Shown here one piece after another: positions 44,630 to 52,349 of a stretch of DNA of 64,000 nucleotides. The DNA is taken from assembly GCF_017876545.1 (NCBI RefSeq), contig NZ_JAGIOD010000002.1:1240001-1304000 (forward strand), in the 5' to 3' direction. The stretch's first letter is position 1. Each line of letters begins with the position of its first letter. This stretch comes from Brachybacterium sacelli (lineage in GTDB: Bacteria > Actinomycetota > Actinomycetes > Actinomycetales > Dermabacteraceae). The notes beneath the pieces are model-generated. The model was not told where the DNA came from. It did not search any database and worked only from the letters and a program-made list of their open reading frames with translations. The translations under genes and the position numbers were made by a program.

Positions 44630-45219
44630 GAGGGCCCCGGTGTGTGGAAGAAGGCGGCGAAGGCGGACAGCAGGGACTCGGGGAGCTCGTCCGGCTCGGC
44701 GTCCGCGCGTGCCGCCCAGCTGAACAGCACGCCGACATAGGCGAAGTAGATCGACCGGGCGGTGGGCGCGGCCTCGTCGGCCGTGCGGGCCCCGCTGCGC
44801 AGGACCACCTGCTCGATCTCGCCGATGAGCTGTCCCGCGAGCTCGGTGAACAGCGTGGAGGAGTGTTGGGCCCGGACCAGGATCGAGGCGTAGGTGCGCG
44901 CCAGTTCCGCCCGCCCCGTGAACAGGACGACGAAGGGATCCACCAGGGCGAGGATCTGCTGCGCGGGAGCCGCCGTGGTCCCCCTCGACACGGTGGGGGC
45001 GCCAGGGGACCGGCTCTGGTCAGCGGCGATGAGGTCGTCGAACACCCGGACCAGGAGGGTCTCCTTGTCACCGACGGCAATCACCGTCCCGACGCTGACC
45101 CCGCTCTCGGCAGCGATGTCGCGAATGGTGGTGGCAGCGAATCCCTGCTCGGTGAAGAGGTGATCCGCCGTGGCGAGGACGCGGGACTGCGTGGCACGAC
45201 GGAGCTCTTCGCGTCGCAT
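44623..45219 (-). CDS. TetR-family repressor
   Basis: A 198-residue TetR regulator. The HTH is at residues 10-55 (VLATADHLFTEQGFAATTIRDIAAESGVSVGTVIAV); the usual ...GTLYxYF is changed to GTVIAVGDKETLL. The rest is the ligand-binding helical domain. Two adjacent palindromes lie 17-43 bases upstream of its start, so it should repress itself and the downstream DoxX-like gene. The DHA2 transporter gene behind it could be a partner but is not clearly under the same promoter. Confidence 0.88.
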   Translation of the reverse strand: MRREELRRATQSRVLATADHLFTEQGFAATTIRDIAAESGVSVGTVIAVGDKETLLVRVFDDLIAADQSRSPGAPTVSRGTTAAPAQQILALVDPFVVLFTGRAELARTYASILVRAQHSSTLFTELAGQLIGEIEQVVLRSGARTADEAAPTARSIYFAYVGVLFSWAARADAEPDELPESLLSAFAAFFHTPGPSC

Positions 45220-45235
45220 CGGGAGACCTCTCTGA

Positions 45236-45262
45236 CTGAACAGGTTCAGTGAACACGTTCAG
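45236..45262. promoter_or_regulatory. Two tandem TetR operators
   Basis: CTGAAC-AG-GTTCAG (45236-45249) is followed directly by TGAAC-AC-GTTCA (45250-45261). The shared half-site is TGAAC. They sit just upstream of the TetR start, with centres 13 bp apart. Confidence 0.7.
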
Positions 45263-45285
45263 CGTAGCAGAGAGTACTCACGCCC

Positions 45286-46854
45286 TCACGCGTCCTCCGC
45301 CCACGCGCCCGAGTCCACGGGCCGGCCGATGAAGAAGGCGGCGACCACGCCCACCAGGGAGAGCACCACCGGCAGCAACAGCGAGTCGGCCATGGCGGAG
45401 GCGAAGGGGGCGTAGAGAAATTCGGGAAGCTCCGTGGTCGAGGACCCCTCGCCGCCCGAGGGCATCTCTCCGCCCGACCCGGTGCCGACCGCCTCGGTGA
45501 TCCGGGCGGCGATGCGGTCGTTCATCAGTGTCGCGATCGCCGCCGAGCCGAGCACGGAGCCGATCTGGCGGGTCTCGTTGTACACCCCGGAGCCGGCTCC
45601 GGCGCGCGACGGCGGGAGATTGCGCGTCGCCGTCAGGGACAGCGGCCCCCAGATCAGGGCGTTGCCGAGGCCCACCAGCACGAAGGGCAGCAGGAGCAGC
45701 GCGATCGAAGCGCCGGGTGTCATCAGTCGCGAGAGCCAGAAGAGACCGACCGCCAGCGACACGAAGCCGCCGACGGCCATCCAGCGCGGGTTGTATCGGG
45801 TCATGTTCTTGCCGACCACCGGCGCCAGCGCGAGGGATACCAGCGCCATCGGCGCCGTCATCAGGGCCGCCTCGGTGGGTGACATGCCCATCACCCGCTG
45901 GAAGTACAGCGTGATGGGGAAGGACAGCGTCAGCACCGTCGCACCCATCATCGCGATGGCGATGTTGGCGACCGAGAAGTTGCGGTCGCGGAAGAGCGTG
46001 AGGGGTACCAGCGGCTCGCGGCGGTTCAGCGCCTGCCAGAGCACGAAGGCGGCCATCACGAGGACGCCGGCGATGATCAGCCCGGGCACGCTGATCGGCA
46101 GGTGCGTGGTCAGCGGGCCGATCTGCAGGGAGTCGGTGATCGTGCCCCAGTCGTAGGTGTTGCCCTCCTGGATCCCGAACACCAGCAGGAACAGTCCGGC
46201 CGCGGAGAGCACCACGCCCAGCCAGTCGAAGGAGTGGGCACGGCGGGAGAAGCGGGGCACGTTCCGCCAGGCCAGCAGCAAGCCGATCACACCGACGGGA
46301 ATGTTCACGAAGAAGATCCATTCCCAGCCGGGGCCGTCCACCAGCAGGCCGCCCGCGAGGGGCCCCACCAGCGTGGCCACCCCGGCGGTCGCACCCCACA
46401 GGGCCATGGCCTGGCCACGGTCCTCGGGGGCGAACAGCCGGGTGATCATCGACATCGTCTGCGGCGTCATCATGCCGGCGCCGAGACCCTGGACGACGCG
46501 CGCGATGATCAGCATCTCGACGCTGCCGGACAGCCCGCACCACAGGCTCGCCGCGGTGAAGACCGCCAGGCCGCCCATGTACATCGTCTTCATCCCGAGC
46601 CGGTCTCCCAGGCGTCCGGTGATCAGCAGCGGCACCGCGTAGGCGAGCAGGTAGGCACTGGTGACCCACAGCAGGGAGGACAGGTCCGTGTCGAGGTCGG
46701 CCTGCATGCGCGGGATCGCGACCGTGACGATGGTGGTGTCCACGAGGATCATGAAGAACCCCAGCACGATCGACCACAGCGCGGGCCAGGGACGGTCCAG
46801 GCGCGGGTCGCGGGAGGTCCGGGCGGTGTCGGCGGTCTGGTCGGCGGAGGACAT
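45286..46854 (-). CDS. MFS drug exporter, DHA2 (14-helix) family
   Basis: A 522-residue transporter with about 14 membrane helices. Motif A is GRLGDRLGMKTMYMGG, motif C-like segments include GATAGVATLVGPLAGGLLVD, and the N-terminal VDTTIVTVAIPRMQADL is the DHA2 motif D1. It should export hydrophobic drugs using the proton gradient. It is followed at its 3' end by the TetR operators and TetR gene, on the same strand. Confidence 0.92.
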   Translation of the reverse strand: MSSADQTADTARTSRDPRLDRPWPALWSIVLGFFMILVDTTIVTVAIPRMQADLDTDLSSLLWVTSAYLLAYAVPLLITGRLGDRLGMKTMYMGGLAVFTAASLWCGLSGSVEMLIIARVVQGLGAGMMTPQTMSMITRLFAPEDRGQAMALWGATAGVATLVGPLAGGLLVDGPGWEWIFFVNIPVGVIGLLLAWRNVPRFSRRAHSFDWLGVVLSAAGLFLLVFGIQEGNTYDWGTITDSLQIGPLTTHLPISVPGLIIAGVLVMAAFVLWQALNRREPLVPLTLFRDRNFSVANIAIAMMGATVLTLSFPITLYFQRVMGMSPTEAALMTAPMALVSLALAPVVGKNMTRYNPRWMAVGGFVSLAVGLFWLSRLMTPGASIALLLLPFVLVGLGNALIWGPLSLTATRNLPPSRAGAGSGVYNETRQIGSVLGSAAIATLMNDRIAARITEAVGTGSGGEMPSGGEGSSTTELPEFLYAPFASAMADSLLLPVVLSLVGVVAAFFIGRPVDSGAWAEDA

Positions 46855-46908
46855 GCAGGGCCCTTCGGTGGGGCAGGAGAGCGGTCCGGGCGGAGCGCAG
46901 AGAGAAGG

Positions 46909-47886
46909 TTACGCCTGTCCCGCCGGGCGGCGAGCCTCGACCTCGGTGACGAAGTCACCGACGAGGGAGGCGATCTCCTCGGGATACTCGCCGTTCAGGG
47001 CGTGGGACGCCTCGGCGAGCACCTCCACGCGGCCGTCGGACAGGGCGGCCCGGGCGGTCCTGGCCGCCTGTGCGGGATCGTGCATGACCGACTTCCCCGC
47101 GATGATCGCGAGGACGGGCACCTCGAGCTCGCCGAGCCGCTGCGGCGAGATCCGCGTGGGCGGCGGAGCGGTCATCCGGTACTGCCCCATGCCGGCCTCG
47201 ATCATGCGGGCCACCGGCAGATCCTCGACCTCGGCGCCCCCGGAGACGTAGGAGGTGAAGGCGTCGCGCCAGGAACGGGGCAACCACGGCAGCACCGCAG
47301 CCGGCGACCGCACGATCGTGCCCCATGGGAGGTCGCCGAAGCTCACCACCGGGTCGAGCACGCTCACGCTCGCCACGTCCTCCCGATGGTGGAGAGCGAG
47401 GTTCAGCGCGGTCCAGCCGCCGAGGGAATGGCCGAGGAGGTGCAGGCGCTCCTCGGGCAGGTCCGCGAGCACCTGCGCGAGCCACGACGCCTTGTCGGCA
47501 TCGTCGGTGATCGGCCGGTCCTGGATGCTGTGACCGGGTTCGCCGAGCAGGTCGAGGGCGTAGACGTCGGCGAGTTCGAGCAGGGAGGGCAGGTTGTCGG
47601 CCCACATCGGGGTGCCGGAGGTGGTCCCTGGCAGGAGCAGCAGCGGGGAGCGCGCCGTGCCGCGACCTGCGAACCGGTAGACGCGCACGACGCCGTAGTC
47701 GGTGCGCACGTCCAGGGTCGCGGCCGGGCGGGGGAGGTCGGCGAAGGTCGCGTCGTAGGCGGCGAAGTACGCCGCCCGGCCCGCGGTGGAGCGCCAGTGG
47801 CCGACGGGGGAGGAGCGGTCGGGGGCCAGGGCGGCACCCAGTGCTGCGGCGCCGAGGAGGCCGGCGGCGACGGTGCGGGTGGACAT
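46909..47886 (-). CDS. Alpha/beta hydrolase, second of a tandem pair
   Basis: A 325-residue hydrolase with a hydrophobic N-terminal segment (residues 4-22) that suggests export or membrane anchoring. LLLLPGTTSGTPMW holds the oxyanion area, GHSLGGW the nucleophile Ser, SVLDPVVSFGD and AGKSVMHDP possible acids, and EASHALNGEYPEE the His. It is clearly related along its full length to the upstream neighbour, from which it is separated by two bases, and is thus a tandem duplicate. The substrate is unknown. Confidence 0.85.
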   Translation of the reverse strand: MSTRTVAAGLLGAAALGAALAPDRSSPVGHWRSTAGRAAYFAAYDATFADLPRPAATLDVRTDYGVVRVYRFAGRGTARSPLLLLPGTTSGTPMWADNLPSLLELADVYALDLLGEPGHSIQDRPITDDADKASWLAQVLADLPEERLHLLGHSLGGWTALNLALHHREDVASVSVLDPVVSFGDLPWGTIVRSPAAVLPWLPRSWRDAFTSYVSGGAEVEDLPVARMIEAGMGQYRMTAPPPTRISPQRLGELEVPVLAIIAGKSVMHDPAQAARTARAALSDGRVEVLAEASHALNGEYPEEIASLVGDFVTEVEARRPAGQA

Positions 47887-47888
47887 GG

Positions 47889-48881
47889 TCAGCGGGCCTC
47901 GATCCCGGTGGTGAAGTCGTCGACGAGGGCGGCGATCTCCTCGGGGTACTCTCCGTTGATCGCATGGGAGGCCTCGGCGAAGACCTCCACCCGGCCGTCG
48001 GGCAGAGCGGAGCGGGCGGTCCCGGCGGCGTCCTCGGGATCGAGCATCACCGACCTCCCCGCGATGATCGCGAGCACCGGGACCTCGAGCGTCCCGAGCT
48101 GCTCGGGCGTGATCCGGGTGGGCTGGGGCTGGGCCATGCGGAAGTTCTGCATGCCCGCCTCGATCATGCGTCCCACCGGGTCGTCCTGCACCGGAGCCCC
48201 ACCGGCGGTGTAGGAGTTGAAGGAGTCGCGCCATGCCTTCGGCATCCAGTTGAAGGCGGACGGGATCGAGCGGACGACCGTGCCCAGCGGGATGTCGTCG
48301 TAGGTCTGGACCGGATCGAGGGTGGTCAGGCTCTCCAGGTGTTCGTCGTGGTGGAGGGCGAGGTTGGTCGCCGTCCAGCCGCCGATGGAAAGGCCGAGCG
48401 CGTGGAAGCGCTCCTCCGGCAGACCGTCGAGCGCCTGGTCGAGCCAGGCGGCCTTGTCCGCGTCGTCGGTGATCGGTCGGTCCTGGATGCTGCGTCCGGG
48501 CTCGCCGAGCAGATCCATGGCGTAGACGTCACCGACCCTCAGCAGGGAGGGGATGTTGTCCGCCATGACCGGCATCCCGGCGGCGGTGCCGGGCAGCACC
48601 AGGAGGGGATGCTCGAGGTCTCCGGAGCCGTCGAAGCGGTACACGCGCACCACGCCGAAGTCGGTGCGCACGTCATGGGTCTCGGCGGGTTCGGGGAGGG
48701 CGGCGAAGGCGGTGTCGTAGGCCTCGAGATAGGCGGCGCGCCCCTCGGCGGAGCGCCAGTGCCCCACCGGGGCCGCCGATCCGGAACCGAGGGCGAAGCC
48801 CGCCGCCAGGGCGCACGCCAGTCCTCCGGCGAGTAGGAGGCGTCGACGGCGACGTCGTGGCGGGGTCGGGTGCTCGGGCAT
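47889..48881 (-). CDS. Alpha/beta hydrolase, first of a tandem pair
   Basis: A 330-residue paralogue of the next gene. A basic RRRRRRLLLAGGLACALAAGFAL N terminus forms a signal or anchor. The nucleophile elbow is GLSIGGW instead of GHSLGGW, with the Ser kept; ASHAINGEYPEE holds the His. The ATG at 48881 is used; a frame to 48923 would remove most of the divergent promoter. It is divergent from a TetR gene, with a palindrome between them. Confidence 0.85.
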   Translation of the reverse strand: MPEHPTPPRRRRRRLLLAGGLACALAAGFALGSGSAAPVGHWRSAEGRAAYLEAYDTAFAALPEPAETHDVRTDFGVVRVYRFDGSGDLEHPLLVLPGTAAGMPVMADNIPSLLRVGDVYAMDLLGEPGRSIQDRPITDDADKAAWLDQALDGLPEERFHALGLSIGGWTATNLALHHDEHLESLTTLDPVQTYDDIPLGTVVRSIPSAFNWMPKAWRDSFNSYTAGGAPVQDDPVGRMIEAGMQNFRMAQPQPTRITPEQLGTLEVPVLAIIAGRSVMLDPEDAAGTARSALPDGRVEVFAEASHAINGEYPEEIAALVDDFTTGIEAR

Positions 48882-48913
48882 CTCACGGTCCCTTCTCCGG
48901 ACGGCTGTACAAT

Positions 48914-48933
48914 AATCGACCATGCGGTAGATT
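48914..48933. promoter_or_regulatory. TetR operator between divergent genes
   Basis: AATCGACC (48914-48921) and GGTAGATT (48926-48933) are inverted around ATGC, with seven of eight base pairs symmetric. The site lies in the 59-base gap between the hydrolase pair and the TetR gene. Confidence 0.6.
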
Positions 48934-48940
48934 GGCTGTC

Positions 48941-49531
48941 ATGTCAACCAGGAGAGGTCCCGGACGTCCGCCGGGGGCGGCCGCGCCGCGCCGCGAGCAG
49001 CTGATCGAGGTCACCATCGAGCTGGTCGGCGACCAGGGGTACGCCGCGGCCACACTGGGCCGGATCGCGGAGGCGGCCGGGCTGAGCAAGGCCAGTGTGC
49101 TGCACCACGTCCCCTCGGTCGCGGAACTGCTCGCTGCCGCGTACGAGCAGGTGTTGGCCTCGATGGTCGCCGAGGTGGGCGGCGCCGTCGAGGAGGCCCC
49201 CGCGGCGGACCGCCCCGTCGTCTACGTCACCGCGATGATCGGGTACTTCCGCGAGCACCCCCGGCACACCCGCGTCGCCTCCGAGGCGCTCGTCCACCTG
49301 AGGCTGCCCGGTGAGTCCCGGGAGCGCTGGGAGCCCCTCGCTCAGCTGCTCGAGCAGGCGCGCACGGCGCGGGGTCTCCCGCCGGCCCGGGAGCTGCGCA
49401 CCGCGGCCCTGGCCATCGGCGGGGGGATCGATGCGATCGTGCGCGAGCAGCAACTGGACCCGTCGTACGACAGCGCGCGGGCGGCCGAGCTGTTGGCCGG
49501 CGTGCTGGAGAACGTGGTGCTCAGCCACTGA
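48941..49531 (+). CDS. TetR-family repressor of the hydrolase pair
   Basis: A 196-residue TetR regulator. The HTH spans residues 18-65 (LIEVTIELVGDQGYAAATLGRIAEAAGLSKASVLHHV), followed by PSVAELLAAAYEQVL. The C-terminal ligand domain ends with GGIDAIVREQQLDP. The ATG at 48941 is chosen by homology; the frame is open further upstream. It is divergent from the hydrolase pair and convergent with the DUF3100-like gene. Confidence 0.88.
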   Translation: MSTRRGPGRPPGAAAPRREQLIEVTIELVGDQGYAAATLGRIAEAAGLSKASVLHHVPSVAELLAAAYEQVLASMVAEVGGAVEEAPAADRPVVYVTAMIGYFREHPRHTRVASEALVHLRLPGESRERWEPLAQLLEQARTARGLPPARELRTAALAIGGGIDAIVREQQLDPSYDSARAAELLAGVLENVVLSH

Positions 49532-49543
49532 GACGTCGAATGC

Positions 49544-50932
49544 TCAGGAACCGGCGACCGAGAGGCCGAACTGGGCGAGCAGAGCGGAGCCGACATAGGT
49601 GCCGAGGAAGACGAACACGGCCGTGATCGCGATCTTCCAGGAGGTCTTGGAGAGATCCACCAGACGATCGGCGACGCTGACCCCGGCGAAGGCGAGGATC
49701 GGGGTGGTCAGGGACAGGAAGTCGACGCCCCCGATCGCGTCGACGAACCCGCCCCAGGCCAGGCAACCGGCGAGCGAGACCAAGGAGACCCAGCCCAGCA
49801 CTGGGAAATCGCGCAGCAGGGGCACCCGGCTGAGCGTCATGAGGTCGCCGACGACGATGCCGAGCAGCGCGAACAGCCACAACGCGACAAGCCCTCCCAG
49901 GGTGAGCAGCGTGATCGGGGTCGACCCGGGGTTCACCCACAGCTTCATCTGCTGGGTGAACAGCACCAGGACGAGCGACAGCAGCAGCACGCCCATGAAC
50001 ATCGTGTAGCGGTGGGGAGCGAACAGCTCGCTGGCCGTCGGTACGGACCGCCCACCCGTGACGGAGTTGGCCGGGTGGGCGGTCGTGGCCATCCCGGAGG
50101 CGGGAAGTCTGTCCTTGCCGCGCATGAACAGGTTGTAGAGCGCCCGCTGCAGCGGAACGGCGAGGAAGACCATGGTGTACGTGCCGATGAAGCTGGTCAG
50201 CAGCTGACTCGCGGCGGCGTAGGAGACGATGGTGTCCTGCAGCTGGGGCACCTGGGCGGCGAGGGTCGAGGAGGATGCCGTCATCATGGAGGCCGAGCCC
50301 ATGCCCGAGGCGATCGCCAACGCCCGCACGTCCAGGCCTGTGCCCAGCAGGATCGGCGCCACGACGGAGAAGAACAGCGCGCCGAACAGTGTGCCCATGA
50401 GATACATCGAGAGCACGCCGCGTCCTGGATCGGAGTTCAGCGTGTACTTCTCGGAGATGTACGCGAGCTCGCCCTCACGGCCCAGGCCGAGCGTCGAGCC
50501 GATCGCGTGGCGTCGCAGCCCGAGCATCAGTGCGACCGGCAGTCCGAGCACTACCGTGCCGAGGTTCCCGAGCTCCTGCAGCAGGAACACCCAGCCGATC
50601 GACACGATCTCCCCGAGGCGCGGGGCGACGTCCGCACCGTAACGCGCCATCAGCGGCAGCATGATGATGATCAGGAATGCGCCGGAGAACCCGACGTTGC
50701 GCGCGGAGTAGACACGGCGCAGGATCCCCTTCCGCCAGGCCGGGATCCCCAGGATCATCGTGAGGAGCACGGCGAACACCAGCGGCAGCACGGTGATGGT
50801 CATCGACGAAGTGATCGGCAGGGACCGGATGCCGATGCCCTCGGCGACGACGATCGCGATGACCACGAGGAGCAGCAGCAGGGCCATCTCCAGCGCCGTG
50901 CCGCCGCGCCGGGACGGGGCGGACGAGCTCAT
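49544..50932 (-). CDS. DUF3100-like polytopic membrane protein
   Basis: A 462-residue membrane protein with about 11-12 hydrophobic segments. LPLVFAVLLTMILGIPAWRKGI near residue 50, a RHAIGSTLGLGREGELAYISEKYTLNS loop, and GMGSASMMTASSSTLA are conserved-looking features. I match it to DUF3100 from memory, a family often next to M20 amidohydrolases. It overlaps the amidohydrolase gene by 4 bases, so it may carry the substrate or product of that enzyme. It is not a known GltS-type carrier. Confidence 0.7.
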   Translation of the reverse strand: MSSSAPSRRGGTALEMALLLLLVVIAIVVAEGIGIRSLPITSSMTITVLPLVFAVLLTMILGIPAWRKGILRRVYSARNVGFSGAFLIIIMLPLMARYGADVAPRLGEIVSIGWVFLLQELGNLGTVVLGLPVALMLGLRRHAIGSTLGLGREGELAYISEKYTLNSDPGRGVLSMYLMGTLFGALFFSVVAPILLGTGLDVRALAIASGMGSASMMTASSSTLAAQVPQLQDTIVSYAAASQLLTSFIGTYTMVFLAVPLQRALYNLFMRGKDRLPASGMATTAHPANSVTGGRSVPTASELFAPHRYTMFMGVLLLSLVLVLFTQQMKLWVNPGSTPITLLTLGGLVALWLFALLGIVVGDLMTLSRVPLLRDFPVLGWVSLVSLAGCLAWGGFVDAIGGVDFLSLTTPILAFAGVSVADRLVDLSKTSWKIAITAVFVFLGTYVGSALLAQFGLSVAGS

Positions 50933-52263
50933 CGATCCTCCTGGGTCCGGGCCGACGGCATCGGAGCCGGTGCGTCGACCACCTCGACGGGCACGGGGGC
51001 GATCTCGGCGAGAGCGGCGACGTAGTCGGAGAACGAGCGGTGCGGCAGGGGGCGGGGCAGGTGGCGGCCCATGGTCAGCAGTGCTCGCTCCAGCAGACGC
51101 GGCACGGCGATCAACACGTGCTCGGGGTCGACCATCCGGAAGTCCTTGCCGTGGATGGTGCCGTCGAATCCGCCGTAGGAGAGCTGGACGGTCGGCATCA
51201 TGAACGACAGGTCGCCCGCATCCCCGGCGGCGGCGATCGCGCCGCGGTCCTCGAGGAGGCGGGTGATGTGCTCATCGTGCGCGAAGGCGTCCCGGAACGC
51301 GCCGGACATCGTGCGGTCCTGCACGAACGGCAGATAACCCATCTCGGTGGTGATGTGCGCCGTGCCCCCGAGGGCCGCAGCGCAGCCCTGCGCGGCACGG
51401 TCCACGCGCGCCGCGACCTCGCCGAGGTAGTCGACGTCCGTCGAGCGGACGTCGGTGCCGACGACCGCACGGTGGGGCACGACGTTCGTGGTCATCTCGG
51501 TCGAGGGGATGACGGGGTTCATGCGGACCAGCACGTCCTCGCGCAGCTGCTGGCGGCCGAGACCCAGCGCGGTGGTGAACAGGGTCGCCATGGCGTAGGC
51601 GTTGGTGCCGCTGAAAGGATCCAGGCCCGCGTGGGCGGCGACGCCCTCGAACTCCACCGTCTTGTACAGGAATCCGGCGAGATCGCAGTCGATCTCGATC
51701 GTCGGCTCCACCTGCAGGCCGCCGATGGCGTGCAGGCACACGGCGGCGTCGAGATCGTCGAAGACGCCCAGCATCATGGCCTCGGGCTTCCCGCCGAACC
51801 AGGTGATGTCCCCGCTCTCTCGCAGTTCGGCTCGGTGGGCCAGATCCACGAACTCTTCGGCGGGGACGAAGACGAAGCTGAGGTCGACGTCCGCCTGCTT
51901 CCAGGAGTCTGTGGCCATCAGGTGCGCGAAGACGGCCAAGGCGATCCCGACTTGGGTGTGGTGGCCGCAGGCGTGGACGGCGCCGGTGGCCGGGTCAGCA
52001 TCCGGGTGCGCCGAGGAGATCACCGCGTCGAGCTCGGCCACGACAGCGATGCGACGACGGGTCGGATCCTCCGGTGCGGCGGAGGGCAGAGAGACCTTCA
52101 GACCCGTCGTCGAGAAGTGCTCGATAGCCAACCCTGTGCCGTGCCGCGCCAGGTACTCCTCGACGACGCGCGCGGTGCGTCGCTCACCGTAGCCGAGCTC
52201 AGGATTCTCCCAGAGCCCGGAGACGAGGTCATGGACCTCAGGAAAGAGGCTGTCGAAGGTCAT
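50929..52263 (-). CDS. M20 amidohydrolase (AbgB/HipO-like)
   Basis: A 444-residue metallopeptidase-family amidohydrolase. Metal-site residues are found in VAELDAV (Asp), HACGHHTQVG (His), PAEEFVD (Glu pair), VCLHAIGG (His) and near the C terminus YGGFDGTIHGKDF (His). VEFEGVAAHAGLDPFSGTNA is the dimerisation-lid motif. It probably cleaves N-acyl or aminobenzoyl-type amides. The ATG at 52263 is chosen; a longer frame is a shadow. It is the first gene of a two-gene operon with the DUF3100-like protein. Confidence 0.9.
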   Translation of the reverse strand: MTFDSLFPEVHDLVSGLWENPELGYGERRTARVVEEYLARHGTGLAIEHFSTTGLKVSLPSAAPEDPTRRRIAVVAELDAVISSAHPDADPATGAVHACGHHTQVGIALAVFAHLMATDSWKQADVDLSFVFVPAEEFVDLAHRAELRESGDITWFGGKPEAMMLGVFDDLDAAVCLHAIGGLQVEPTIEIDCDLAGFLYKTVEFEGVAAHAGLDPFSGTNAYAMATLFTTALGLGRQQLREDVLVRMNPVIPSTEMTTNVVPHRAVVGTDVRSTDVDYLGEVAARVDRAAQGCAAALGGTAHITTEMGYLPFVQDRTMSGAFRDAFAHDEHITRLLEDRGAIAAAGDAGDLSFMMPTVQLSYGGFDGTIHGKDFRMVDPEHVLIAVPRLLERALLTMGRHLPRPLPHRSFSDYVAALAEIAPVPVEVVDAPAPMPSARTQEDR

Positions 52264-52349
52264 GGTCAGGGAGCTCCTGGGTCGAGGTCGGCGCTGCATT
52301 CTACGGCGGGGTCGGCCGCAGACCGGGCGACGTCCATATCGACCCGGTG

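Noticed and set aside
46102..48213. A 703-codon plus-strand open frame
   Set aside because: Antisense to the DHA2 exporter and both hydrolases, low complexity, no motifs.
49544..50932. Sodium/glutamate symporter GltS
   Set aside because: The helix number is roughly similar, but I could not find the GltS signature segments, and the coupling to an M20 enzyme fits a DUF3100-type protein.
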